A stretch of DNA of 45,940 nt from assembly GCA_022842995.1 (NCBI GenBank), contig JALHOM010000002.1:45552-91491 (forward strand), read 5' to 3'. Of this stretch, positions 1 to 7,020 are shown piece after piece. The position numbers were made by a program, and so were the translations under genes. The number at the start of each line of letters is the position of its first letter. Position 1 is the first letter of the stretch. Source of the stretch: Candidatus Saccharimonadota bacterium (GTDB lineage: Bacteria > Patescibacteriota > Saccharimonadia > Saccharimonadales > 2-12-FULL-41-12). A model generated the notes under the pieces. That model was not told the DNA's origin. It saw only the letters and a list, made by a program, of their open reading frames with translations, and searched no databases.

Positions 1-458
1 ACATACCAAGCCGCCGTCTCGCCAAGAGGCGCCCGATACGTAACGTCTTTGAATTCTATCCCCAGGGCAGATTTTGGATCACCGTCCCAAATATTGCCAA
101 TAAGAGCCAGCTTTACGTCAGGCAGCAAACTTTCTGCCGACCCACTTACTACGTCCCGCGAAGATGTTTGAGTATCTTTCGACACATTAGTTGGCCGACT
201 CATAATTGCTTTGCCGAGACCATCGTTCCACTGCGCCCCCATGACTCCGTCTACATCGTAAGCCGAGCCCTTCACGGTGAACTGATCGCCATTTCTAGCG
301 ACGACAACTTGATCGTAGTCAATTTTTTGCAACCCCAAATTGATCAACTGGCTAGATAAATACCAGCCAACGGCAACGTACCCAGCGATAAAAAACACCA
401 AGAAACAAACTAAAGCGACTACAAGACGCCGGCGGTTTTTATAAAACCAAGCTTTCAT
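1..458 (-). CDS. Probable membrane-anchored alpha/beta hydrolase, N-terminal fragment
   Basis: Reading the minus strand from an ATG at 458-456 gives 152 open codons that run off the left edge, so only the N-terminus is present. It starts with a basic stretch (MKAWFYKNRRRL), then one hydrophobic helix (about residues 12-32), giving a type II membrane anchor or uncleaved signal. The visible part ends in a segment of the form VTYRAPLGETAAWYV. This resembles the start of alpha/beta hydrolases that begin with a strand of the pattern V-T-x-x-(S/A)-P-L-G-x-x-x-A-W. The catalytic residues would lie outside the window, so the family call is tentative. It follows frr on the same strand after 57 bases. 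Confidence 0.55.
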   Translation of the reverse strand, partial: MKAWFYKNRRRLVVALVCFLVFFIAGYVAVGWYLSSQLINLGLQKIDYDQVVVARNGDQFTVKGSAYDVDGVMGAQWNDGLGKAIMSRPTNVSKDTQTSSRDVVSGSAESLLPDVKLALIGNIWDGDPKSALGIEFKDVTYRAPLGETAAWY

Positions 459-515
459 ATTCTTTAGCTTAAGGGATATCAATTTGTAATTCTAGTGTCT
501 TTTACAATGGTGACG

Positions 516-1079
516 CTAGACGGTCATAATTTCGTTTTCGCGGGCTTTGGCGTGTTCGTCGACTAAAGTCTTATATTTAGTCATGAGGTCGTCGACTTGC
601 TTTGACAAACGCTTGTGGTCATCTTCGGAAATATCTTTATCTTTTTTGGCGTTATCGAGCTCTGTCATTACGTCGCGCCTGATTGCACGTTGAGCAATCA
701 TACATTCTTCGATTTTTTCGTTGAGTTGCTTAACGATCTGCTGCCGACGCTCCTCCGTCAGTGGCGGAATCGGAACGCGAACTACGCGTCCATCGTCACT
801 CGGGTTAAGCCCCAAAGTCTGATTGTCACGAATGGCGTTACTGATGGCCTGGATATTGCTCGGGTCAAAAGGCGAAACCTGAATAAGCTGTGGTTCTGGT
901 GCAGAAATAGTCGCCAATTGGTTCAACGGCATCGGCGTACCATAAGCCTCGGCAATTATGCCATCGAGCATACTCGGATGCGCCCTGCCCGTCCGCAGTT
1001 TTTTAATTTCTTCGTTAAAGTGCTCGACGGCGGACTTTAACTTTGTTTCTGTCTGGTTAATAAGGTCTTGTGGATTCAT
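516..1079 (-). CDS. frr: Ribosome recycling factor (RRF)
   Basis: RRF of 187 aa, the usual length (about 185). With EF-G it splits post-termination ribosomes in the cytoplasm. The family pattern is clear: an N-terminal helix with LRTGRAHPSMLDGI, the small domain II containing YGTPMPLNQLATISAPEPQ, and the C-terminal helices with VRVPIPPLTEERRQQIVK and the acidic-basic end KYKTLVDEHAKARENEI. The open frame extends 33 codons further upstream, but that part lies in an intergenic repeat and does not resemble RRF, so I start at the ATG at 1079. No clear Shine-Dalgarno sequence precedes it. In many bacteria frr follows rpsB-tsf-pyrH; here pyrH is absent and two unrelated genes separate tsf from frr. 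Confidence 0.97.
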   Translation of the reverse strand: MNPQDLINQTETKLKSAVEHFNEEIKKLRTGRAHPSMLDGIIAEAYGTPMPLNQLATISAPEPQLIQVSPFDPSNIQAISNAIRDNQTLGLNPSDDGRVVRVPIPPLTEERRQQIVKQLNEKIEECMIAQRAIRRDVMTELDNAKKDKDISEDDHKRLSKQVDDLMTKYKTLVDEHAKARENEIMTV

Positions 1080-1306
1080 GAGAGTAAGTATAAAGATAAA
1101 AGACGCAAGTTGAAAGATCAAAGGGCTCGAGTTATGAGTCGACAGTCTTGAGTCGACAGCTAACAGTCTACAGTTCACAGTTTACTGTGATGAGTCTTGA
1201 GCTATGAGCTCCGAGCCGCTAGCTCCTAACCCATGACTGTAAACCGTTAACTGTTAACTCATAACTCAAGACTTTTCGTATTTGAACTTTTATCTTTACT
1301 CTCACG
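1080..1306. repeat. Dispersed intergenic repeat, copy R1
   Basis: This fills the whole gap between the frr start codon and the stop codon of the upstream kinase gene. It is made of degenerate words such as GAGTTATGAGTC, GTCTTGAGTC, AACTGTTAAC and GAGCTCCGAG. The ends are inverted: the left end reads GAGAGTAAGTATAAAGATAA and the right end, reverse-complemented, reads GAGAGTAAAGATAAAAG. The right end supplies the final GCG-TGA of the kinase gene. The same vocabulary recurs at 2392-2455, 4316-4352, 12137-12386 and 17001-17303. There is no ORF inside, so it is not an autonomous insertion sequence. Confidence 0.75.
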
Positions 1307-2240
1307 CGCTTGTAGCAAGGTTCTTGTGTAGCGAGTTGCAGATGGTTTCGTAGTCCAGCTTGTACTGATTCATTCTGTCTTGATCGGTAGGCCATTCGCA
1401 GGTATTAATTCGCCAGTAAAGAAATACTGAGGCGCAGATTTTATCGATCATAATCCATAACTGTAATCGAGATTCATCCCAGTCACCGCCCTCTTCTATA
1501 TAGGCTTGCTTCAGTGCTTGTTTTTCTTCTGGAGTAATTTTGATCCGCCACTTGCCCTTGTTATAAATTATATCTTCGTAAAACATCGTTGAAAAATCCT
1601 GCATCGGGTCAGAAAACCGCGAAAATTCCCAATCAATCAACGCCACTTGATCGTCATGTGTCAAAAAATTGCTCATCGTCGCATCGCCATGGATCAAAGA
1701 CTGTCCGACGCTTGCAACAAGTGAACTATTTATTTTTACGTTATCGAAGAAAGCCAAAATCGCACTACGGAGTCTCTGGTCAGGATGCTGCTTTAAATAA
1801 TCGATGGATCCAAATGACTTCGTGAATTCAGAAAATAAAAACTCAAGATCAATGCCTGTTTTATGATTTTTATGACTGTGTATGCCAGCAAGCATTTTAC
1901 CAGCACTACGCAACTGGTCGAGAGACAGTCGGTTCTCAACCGGTTCACCGCTCACATACGTCTCAAGAATCCATTTTCGCCCGTCTATTACACTGTTATC
2001 GTAATAGACCAAGTTTGGCACTCCTGGGACATTCAGAACCTTAAGAGCCGATGCTTCATCACTCAATAAATCATCTCCACCCATGCCTTTATTGATCCTC
2101 AGGACCAGTCTCTGTCCGTTATCTAAAGCCAGAAAATAACTATCATTATTCTCACCCTCCCCCAAGGGCCTGACTTCATGAACAGAACTTTCGATTCCAG
2201 CACGTTGAATCGCTGATTTGATAATATTTTGTAGCAACAT
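1302..2240 (-). CDS. APH/choline-kinase-like phosphotransferase
   Basis: A 312-aa protein of the aminoglycoside phosphotransferase / choline kinase fold. The N-lobe has a conserved basic strand (RLVLRINKG, about 45-53). The catalytic loop is IHGDATMSN (183-191; Brenner HGDxxxxN) and the metal-binding motif is IDWEF (202-206), so the kinase centre is intact. The substrate cannot be told from sequence; family members phosphorylate choline, ethanolamine, homoserine, sugars or aminoglycosides, and the overall look is closer to the choline/thiamine-kinase type than to a resistance enzyme. It lies between tsf and frr, an unusual place. A TATAAT box at 2252-2257 sits 11 bases before the ATG, so the transcript would have almost no leader. 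The gene stops with TGA inside repeat R1. Confidence 0.85.
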   Translation of the reverse strand: MLLQNIIKSAIQRAGIESSVHEVRPLGEGENNDSYFLALDNGQRLVLRINKGMGGDDLLSDEASALKVLNVPGVPNLVYYDNSVIDGRKWILETYVSGEPVENRLSLDQLRSAGKMLAGIHSHKNHKTGIDLEFLFSEFTKSFGSIDYLKQHPDQRLRSAILAFFDNVKINSSLVASVGQSLIHGDATMSNFLTHDDQVALIDWEFSRFSDPMQDFSTMFYEDIIYNKGKWRIKITPEEKQALKQAYIEEGGDWDESRLQLWIMIDKICASVFLYWRINTCEWPTDQDRMNQYKLDYETICNSLHKNLATSA

Positions 2241-2251
2241 CTTTAGAGGTA

Positions 2252-2257
2252 ATTATA
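2252..2257 (-). promoter_or_regulatory. -10 box of the APH-like kinase gene
   Basis: On the minus strand a perfect TATAAT lies 11 bases upstream of the ATG at 2240. No convincing -35 box is present at 16-18 bases. A start site about 7 bases downstream of the box would leave a leader of only about 4 nucleotides. Confidence 0.4.
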
Positions 2258-2391
2258 AATCCATTTCATCTCAACTCCTAAGACATCTAGCTGCCCCAGG
2301 AAGAGATGCCTCAACAAAGCACCGAAGCGGAAGCTCTAGTTAAACTAAATTTTGGCGGGTAGCGTGAGTGCGAGCTATAAAAGAAGAAAGG

Positions 2392-2455
2392 TCTTGAGTT
2401 ATGAGTTAAGAGTCATGAGACAAGAGATAGTTACTGGTGAATAGTTGCTCGTAGC
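2392..2455. repeat. Dispersed intergenic repeat, short copy R2
   Basis: Part of the 318-base gap at 2241-2558. It reads GTCTTGAGTTATGAGTTAAG, then GTCATGAGACAAGAGATAG, then AATAGTTGCTCGTAGC, the same words as in copies R4 and R5. The rest of the gap holds the kinase -10 box, a GC-rich stretch with no recognisable feature (2280-2390), and the hairpin at 2482-2545. Confidence 0.6.
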
Positions 2456-2481
2456 GAGGAATACTATAAGCTTGATGCTAG

Positions 2482-2545
2482 CCTCTGATAAATGGCTTAA
2501 CTCTGTTTATATGATACCCGAAAGGGACCAGATGCCAATCAGAGG
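2482..2545. other. Inverted repeat / hairpin
   Basis: CCTCTGAT (2482-2489) pairs with ATCAGAGG (2538-2545), and TGGC (2493-2496) pairs with GCCA (2534-2537), leaving a bulge of three A. This gives a 12-bp stem closing a loop of about 37 bases. It lies just beyond the stop codon of the 250-aa unknown gene on the minus strand and may be its transcript end, but no T-tract follows on either strand. Confidence 0.4.
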
Positions 2546-2558
2546 TTACACTACAAGA

Positions 2559-3308
2559 CTAAGCACTCTCAGGGTTTGGCAAAAGTGATGTAACGTCTTG
2601 CAATAATTGCTCAAGTTGTTCAGAAGAACAAGTCTCATAGTGAACAGATCCACCTGGCATATTTAACGATGGCAGTGCCGGTTTTCTTGGCTCATTGGGC
2701 AAACGAAAATGAATCCCTTCCGAAGGTCCTGAATGAGCCTCGCCGCCGACGGTAACTCGAGCAATGTCAGGAGTACGACCTAGCCTTTTCGGTTCAAAGC
2801 CCAGTGGCGAAAACACTACATTCACAACTGGCAACAGAGGCGTTTTATCAAACTCTCGCAAAACCCTAGGCATGCCATAACGTTCAGGGTACGTGATTCT
2901 AGCAGTTAACCGCACTCCTTGATCATATTCCACCCCAACACTATCTAAAAAGGCAGACTCGTTGATTGTAGCCGTGTAACTACTTTCACCAGGTAACTTT
3001 TGGGCAAACTGCTCCACAATATCATTCGCGACTAGCTTGCCTCTTTCAGCTAATGTACTGAGCCTTTTCGTCTCTCTTTCGCCGCCGAGCGTTTGGTTGA
3101 TAAATCTGCCTAGGCGACTAGGCTGTTGGGATTTTCTTAGCACAAGGATTTGGGCTATCGCATCTATAGCTTCTTGCTCCCTTTTTGCTGCTTGTAAAAT
3201 ACTAAGAAGATTTTCCTGCGTTTCTGGCGGAAGCTTGGTGAGCCCGTGCAGGTTTTTCAGAAAAACTTCTGCACCGGCCGCGTCTTCATGGTCTTCACGT
3301 CGTGTCAT
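2559..3308 (-). CDS. Uncharacterised 249-aa protein
   Basis: Not recognised. I start at the ATG at 3308 (MTRREDHEDAAGAEVF); a longer frame begins 13 codons upstream but those residues are encoded by very AT-rich, promoter-like DNA. The N-terminal third is helical and charged (LPPETQENLLSILQAAKREQEAIDAIAQIL, interrupted here only for description as two amphipathic stretches at about 24-55). The middle and C-terminal parts look beta-rich, with YPERYGMPRVL and a Gly/Pro-rich region before a final helix (CSSEQLEQLLQDVTSLL). There is no signal peptide or membrane helix, so it is probably cytoplasmic. It stands alone between tsf and the APH-like kinase. Confidence 0.6.
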   Translation of the reverse strand: MTRREDHEDAAGAEVFLKNLHGLTKLPPETQENLLSILQAAKREQEAIDAIAQILVLRKSQQPSRLGRFINQTLGGERETKRLSTLAERGKLVANDIVEQFAQKLPGESSYTATINESAFLDSVGVEYDQGVRLTARITYPERYGMPRVLREFDKTPLLPVVNVVFSPLGFEPKRLGRTPDIARVTVGGEAHSGPSEGIHFRLPNEPRKPALPSLNMPGGSVHYETCSSEQLEQLLQDVTSLLPNPESA

Positions 3309-3411
3309 ATTATCATTATTATATACTATAATAGCAAATGTTACCACTTTTTATTTATATCTGTATAAACCCTCTGGACGAGTACATAAATTTAGCATCA
3401 TGCATCGTTAA

Positions 3412-3680
3412 GATTTGTTGTCGAAGTGATACAACCAAAAAACGCAACTTAACCACAGACGCGGAAGCTTCAGTTTGAGTGCAGGTTCAGATGCAGGGCG
3501 AGCAGTGAGCTTGAGCCGTACATAAAGTACGGTGAGAGATTGCTGTCGAAGTCATGCGCATACCAACCACTGACGCGGAAGTGTCAGTTTGAGTGCAGTT
3601 TGGGATGTATCCCGAGCACAAAAGTTGAGCCGTACCTAGCGTACGGTGAGATTTATTGTCGCAGTTTTTAGCCGAAAATG
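3412..3680. repeat. Tandem repeat of about 115-124 bp with a conserved hairpin (2.3 copies)
   Basis: The 393-base gap 3309-3701 between tsf and the next gene holds unit A (3412-3535), unit B (3536-3649) and a partial unit C (3650-3680). Shared blocks are TTG-x-TGTCGAAGT at the start, GACGCGGAAG-x-x-TCAGTTTGAGTGCAG in the middle and TTGAGCCGTAC-(5)-GTACGGTGAGA at the end. The last block forms a CCGTAC/GTACGG hairpin; the stem is identical in A and B while the loop differs (ATAAA, CTAGC). Unit B also has GGGAT-GT-ATCCC and CTGAC/GTCAG hairpins. Spacing and copy number do not fit a CRISPR. It lies downstream of rpsB-tsf and would be transcribed by read-through. Function unknown. Confidence 0.7.
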
Positions 3681-3701
3681 TGCCAAACTGGAGTTTTCGT
3701 A

Positions 3702-4289
3702 CTACACCTCGCCGATGGCAATGCGTGCAAACCGCCGCACCACAATATTCTCCCCAAGCCGTGCAATCCCGTCTTTGACAAAGTCCGCAACTGTTTGATC
3801 TGGGTTCTTCACGAAAGGCTGATCCATGAGACACTGTTCGGCAAAATATTTCTTGAGCATTCCTTCAACGATTTGGTCGAGCATGTTTTCTGGCTTGCCT
3901 TCACCTTTGGCTTTTTCGGTAAATTCGGCAGCCTTGGCTTCACGAACGTCAGCCGGCACTTCCTCTACAGACACATATACCGGTGACGATGCAGCGATAT
4001 GCATCGCAACGTCTTTCGCAAGTTCAACGAACTCGTCGGTTCGAGCAACAAAATCGGTTTCGCAGTTAAGTTCTACCAACACACCGATACGATTATCGTG
4101 ATTATACGTCGTGATAATTCCGGCGCGAGCCTCACGTTCACCGCGCTTCTCGGCCTTGGTCAGACCTTTTTTGCGCATCGCTTCGAGGGCTTTATCAAAG
4201 TCACCATCAGCTTCTACAAGCGCGTTTTTAGCATCGGTAATACCCACACCTGTAAGCTCACGAAGTCGCTTAATTTGCTCAATATCCAT
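3702..4289 (-). CDS. tsf: Elongation factor Ts, short form
   Basis: A 195-aa EF-Ts, the nucleotide exchange factor that regenerates EF-Tu-GTP. The N-terminal UBA-like domain is complete (IKRLRELTGVGITDAKNAL, 6-24), and the TDFVAR signature that contacts EF-Tu is at 78-83. The C-terminal half ends in VVRRFARIAIGEV. It is much shorter than the E. coli protein (about 283 aa) and matches the short form with a single core subdomain, as in Thermus and many CPR bacteria. A good Shine-Dalgarno (AAAGGAG) precedes the ATG by 9 bases. It follows rpsB by 106 bases on the same strand; the two are presumably one transcript. Confidence 0.97.
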   Translation of the reverse strand: MDIEQIKRLRELTGVGITDAKNALVEADGDFDKALEAMRKKGLTKAEKRGEREARAGIITTYNHDNRIGVLVELNCETDFVARTDEFVELAKDVAMHIAASSPVYVSVEEVPADVREAKAAEFTEKAKGEGKPENMLDQIVEGMLKKYFAEQCLMDQPFVKNPDQTVADFVKDGIARLGENIVVRRFARIAIGEV

Positions 4290-4315
4290 CCTATTTTCTC
4301 CTTTGTCGAAAATTG

Positions 4316-4352
4316 TTATGAGCTATGAGTCATGAGCTATGAGTCATGCCTC
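4316..4352. repeat. Dispersed intergenic repeat, short copy R3
   Basis: Between rpsB and tsf the sequence repeats ATGAGCTATGAGTC twice with only short joins, then ends in CCTCACGGCA. These words match the larger copies elsewhere in the window. It lies inside a presumed operon, so it does not fully block transcription. Confidence 0.55.
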
Positions 4353-4395
4353 ACGGCAATTAATCTTTAATGCAACTGTATATAAATTAAGGGGG

Positions 4396-5139
4396 TTATT
4401 TTTCAGATGAGGCTGATGCATCTTCGGTTTTATCAACCGCAGGTGCCTTTACTTTGCCTTTTCCAGCCATGACAGCCTCCTGGACATAGTCGGTGATCAA
4501 CTGCAAAGCCTTTATAGCATCGTCGTTAGCAGGAACCGGGAAATCAACGAGGCTAGGATCAGCATTTGTATCAACAACAGCAATTATCGGTACACCAAGT
4601 TTACGTGCTTCGCGAACAGCGTTCATGTCTTCATTGAGATCAACGACATATAGCGCACCAATTTTTTGGTGCATGTCTTTGATGCCGCCGTAAAGGTGAT
4701 TCATGGCGTCGATTTCTTCCTGAAAACGCTGAACTTCAAGCTTAGAGAAGCGAGCTTCCAAAGCGCCAGAAGCCATCTTGGTCTCGAGGTCTTTAAGGTG
4801 CTTGATACGACCATTCATGGTTGCGGTGTTGGTCAACATTCCACCAACCCATCGCTCAACAACAAATGGCATGCCAGTAGCTTCAGCGGCACTACGAACA
4901 ATATCTTTAGCTTGTCGCTTGGTACCGACAAACAAAACCTGCTTGCCCGAACCGGCAGTTTTTTCGAGAAATGCCAACGCGCTTTCTAGGCCAGCAACGG
5001 TCTTGGTAAGGTCAATAACGTGGCTTCCCGCTCGCTTAGAGTGAATATATGGAGCCATCTTTGGGTGCCATCGGCTGGTCTTGTGGCCAAAATGAGCCCC
5101 CGATTCTAGTAATTTTTTAATATCGACATCAACTGCCAT
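4396..5139 (-). CDS. rpsB: 30S ribosomal protein S2
   Basis: S2 of 247 aa. Family motifs are intact: LLESGAHFGHKTSRWHPKM at the N-terminus, VLFVGTKRQAKDIV, the ERWVGGMLTN motif, and VPIIAVVDTNADPSLVDFPVPANDDA. The C-terminal tail (GKGKVKAPAVDKTEDASASSEK, described from its ends) is low-complexity and variable, as usual. The frame is open for 20 more codons upstream, but the ATG at 5139 (MAVDVDIKKLL) matches the family start, with AAGG about 12 bases before it. S2 sits late on the 30S subunit and its transcript is often autoregulated; the leader here is about 110 bases. Confidence 0.96.
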   Translation of the reverse strand: MAVDVDIKKLLESGAHFGHKTSRWHPKMAPYIHSKRAGSHVIDLTKTVAGLESALAFLEKTAGSGKQVLFVGTKRQAKDIVRSAAEATGMPFVVERWVGGMLTNTATMNGRIKHLKDLETKMASGALEARFSKLEVQRFQEEIDAMNHLYGGIKDMHQKIGALYVVDLNEDMNAVREARKLGVPIIAVVDTNADPSLVDFPVPANDDAIKALQLITDYVQEAVMAGKGKVKAPAVDKTEDASASSEK

Positions 5140-5256
5140 AAATGTATGTAGCCTTTCTTTTCCTTGCTCTTCGTCACTGGGGACCGCTAGCTCAGCCATA
5201 AGGGGCCAAAACCCGGAGGAAAATATCCCAGAACTGCTTAAATTGTTATGTACAAT

Positions 5257-5285
5257 ATTTTAACAGATTAGCAACAGATACACAA
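5257..5285 (-). promoter_or_regulatory. Putative sigma70-type promoter of rpsB-tsf
   Basis: Minus strand TTGTGT (5285-5280), 17-base spacer, TAAAAT (5262-5257). It predicts a leader of about 110 nucleotides before the rpsB ATG. Upstream, 5290-5400 is GC-rich, with small potential hairpins (GGTGC...GCACC and CTAGA...TCTAG), and holds no ORF. Confidence 0.5.
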
Positions 5286-5438
5286 CCTCCTTTATGCGGG
5301 ATCTCCCCCCAAGGTGCCCTAACACACCAATCCAGCACCCCACCGAACTCAAGCAAAAGTACGACGCTAGAAGCCCCAAATCTAGGCCAAAATCAATAAG
5401 CTCATGGCTATTTTATCAGCCTCCCTACCCCCGTAAAA

Positions 5439-5480
5439 CCATGTAAATCTTGTACGCGATCGCGTACAAGATTTACATGG
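5439..5480. promoter_or_regulatory. Perfect 42-bp palindrome, putative protein-binding site
   Basis: Every base from 5439 to 5480 pairs with its partner around a centre at 5459/5460. The core is TTGTACGCGATCGCGTACAA, with CCATGTAAATC on the outside left and its complement on the right. A related 42-bp element lies at 19159-19200 upstream of parA and shares TGTAAAT-x-TTGTACGCGATCG and the following GG-x-ATTTTTG. A dimeric DNA-binding protein, possibly a segregation or replication protein, is one explanation. It could also be a cruciform or a bidirectional hairpin, but no T-tract follows directly. Confidence 0.75.
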
Positions 5481-5531
5481 AATTTTTGAGAGTTGACAGG
5501 GTGACTGCCGCACGGACCGACATAGCTGTTT

Positions 5532-5632
5532 GGACAAGCAGCTATTTGAGATGAACTGCTTGTCTGGAACATGGCTGTAATTACGTGTATTTAGGTGATT
5601 TGAACTGATTGCGGCCATGTTCGGTTTTTTTT
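5532..5632 (+). terminator. Two hairpins ending in a rho-independent terminator; possible end of a small RNA
   Basis: Hairpin 1 is GACAAGCAG (5533-5541) with CTGCTTGTC (5556-5564). Hairpin 2 is GAACATGGCTG (5567-5577) with CGGCCATGTTC (5612-5622), 11 bp with one G-U pair and a 34-base loop. GG and then eight T (5625-5632) follow directly, which is a terminator for plus-strand transcription. No protein gene on the plus strand lies upstream within the window, so the terminated RNA may be non-coding. I found no good promoter for it: TTGACA at 5493-5498 has no -10 box at the right distance. Confidence 0.55.
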
Positions 5633-5671
5633 AATAAACTTATTTGAGGACGCGGCGGATAATTACAAAGT

Positions 5672-5700
5672 TTGCAAAAATGCGACTTTTAGTCTACAAT
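5672..5700 (+). promoter_or_regulatory. Putative sigma70-type promoter of rpmE
   Basis: TTGCAA (5672-5677), 17-base spacer, TACAAT (5695-5700). It predicts a leader of about 100 nucleotides before the rpmE ATG at 5811, with a Shine-Dalgarno AGGAG at 5796-5800. Confidence 0.5.
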
Positions 5701-5810
5701 TACTCCTTAGATACGTCTAATTCTGGAGTATTCGCCTGCAAGACATTAATGTGGCTCGATCTTGCTAACCGACCAGAGGACCAAATATTCGAGCCAGGAG
5801 AATATTCAAG

Positions 5811-6149
5811 ATGAAAAAAGATATCCACCCAAGCGACTACCGCCCCGTAGTTTTTCAGGACCTCAGTAACGGTCAGACTTTTTTGACCAAATCAACTGCC
5901 AAAACAACCGAGACTATTAAACTTGATGGCGTTGAATACCCCCTCGTAAAGGTACACATCAGCAGCAGCACTCACCCATTCTTTACCGGGCAAGAAAAAC
6001 TACTCGACATGGAAGGTCGCGTCGATAAGTTTAAGGCCCGTGCCGAAGCCGCAGCCAAAGCTCGTGAAGCCAAGAAAGCTGCAGCCTCTGCTGGACAGCA
6101 GAAAGCCAAAAAAGAACGTAAAGACGAAACCCAAAAACTTGGCCGCTAA
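5811..6149 (+). CDS. rpmE2: 50S ribosomal protein L31, type B
   Basis: A 112-aa L31. The start [17 protein letters not shown] and the block [18 protein letters not shown] are typical of the type B (zinc-free) form: there is no CxxC motif. The core ends at about residue 80 ([12 protein letters not shown]) and a 30-residue Lys/Ala-rich tail follows, longer than in most type B proteins and probably RNA-binding. A strong AGGAG lies 10 bases before the ATG. The gene is alone, with its own promoter at 5672-5700 and a hairpin terminator at 6182-6221. L31 tethers the 50S central protuberance to the 30S head. Confidence 0.95.
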   Translation: MKKDIHPSDYRPVVFQDLSNGQTFLTKSTAKTTETIKLDGVEYPLVKVHISSSTHPFFTGQEKLLDMEGRVDKFKARAEAAAKAREAKKAAASAGQQKAKKERKDETQKLGR

Positions 6150-6181
6150 AGCTAATCGTCTTACTAGTGTCTGACTTTATA

Positions 6182-6221
6182 AACATAGAATCCTCGGTAT
6201 TTATAACGAGGATTCTATGTT
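6182..6221. terminator. 15-bp stem-loop at the convergent end of rpmE and the 240-aa gene
   Basis: AACATAGAATCCTCG (6182-6196) pairs perfectly with CGAGGATTCTATGTT (6207-6221) around a 10-base AT loop. It lies between the rpmE stop and the stop of the minus-strand gene at 6251, so it can serve both. The T-tracts on either side are weak. Confidence 0.65.
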
Positions 6222-6250
6222 ATTAAATACTTAAATATCTAATGAACACT

Positions 6251-6973
6251 TCATGAGTTCAGCGATCTAATTATCCACCTTAGGCGCCAGTTTGGGTCAG
6301 ACGACCTTGATGACTCAACGTCCGGGATAGCACCCACGACATTATCGCCTTCAATTTGATACTCTTGAAATAACGTTCTAGGGTGATCGGCGGAACCGAT
6401 TTGCTGCTTCTCGGAAATACTGACAACCCGCGTTGCAGGGTCGCTCATTATATTCTCGTACTCCGATGGGCTCAACCGGTCATCTCTCAGTGCCCGACTT
6501 GTTGGGTTTTCAAGATCGACATTAATACGTCCTCTAAATTCACGACCACCAGGCTTAAGGTCTAAATCCTCACTGACAATACTTACCTCTAGGTGCACGC
6601 CACTACCATCAGGCTTAGTCGGCTGACCGAAAGCCCGAACCGCCATTCGTCTCTTCCCTTTTGTATCAGCCGTAACCATGCTTGTCCCCAATCCGAAACG
6701 ACCGATATGCCGAGAGTCTTCGATTGCTCTCATGGAGCCTGCAACCCGTTCTCTGCCAACTACCGCAGCAGCTAGACTGCGCATGATTTGGCCTTGCAGA
6801 CCAGGCATACCTCCTTCAGGCGAACCACCAGTAACTGTCGCACGATCAGAACCGGGCAATAACGATTTTATAATAGATATATCTGACCCCGGACCTGCGG
6901 CCAGTGTAGCTGCAATAACCACCGCTAATCCGCCACCATAATTTCTTCTCTTTTTAGTAGGTTTTTCGCTCAT
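6251..6973 (-). CDS. Uncharacterised 240-aa protein with an N-terminal hydrophobic segment
   Basis: Not recognised. A basic start (MSEKPTKKRRNYGGG) leads into a short hydrophobic segment (about 13-28), then a Gly-rich region (TGGSPEGGMPGLQGQIM). The rest looks soluble and beta-rich (GVHLEVSIVSEDLDL, EFRGRINVDLENP), with an Arg/Trp-containing end (NWRLRWIIRSLNS). It may be membrane-tethered with its bulk outside, or the segment may be only a hydrophobic helix. It has a near-consensus promoter (7021-7049), which favours a real, expressed gene. No neighbour suggests a pathway. Confidence 0.65.
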   Translation of the reverse strand: MSEKPTKKRRNYGGGLAVVIAATLAAGPGSDISIIKSLLPGSDRATVTGGSPEGGMPGLQGQIMRSLAAAVVGRERVAGSMRAIEDSRHIGRFGLGTSMVTADTKGKRRMAVRAFGQPTKPDGSGVHLEVSIVSEDLDLKPGGREFRGRINVDLENPTSRALRDDRLSPSEYENIMSDPATRVVSISEKQQIGSADHPRTLFQEYQIEGDNVVGAIPDVESSRSSDPNWRLRWIIRSLNS

Positions 6974-7020
6974 TTTTTATACAAACATTATTGAAGATTG
7001 AGTTTTATAACACTGTAATT

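Noticed and set aside
615-1040. Plus-strand frame opposite frr
   Set aside because: Shadow of a well-supported RRF gene.
1302-1304. Alternative genetic code with UGA read as Gly
   Set aside because: The APH-like gene ends in TGA at the expected length and the conserved genes contain no in-frame TGA, so the standard bacterial code fits.
3412-3680. CRISPR array
   Set aside because: Units of about 115-124 bp with internal hairpins, only 2.3 copies, no short repeats with unique spacers, no cas genes.
5493-5498. TTGACA as the -35 box of the putative small RNA
   Set aside because: No acceptable -10 hexamer 16-18 bases downstream (the place reads ACCGAC).
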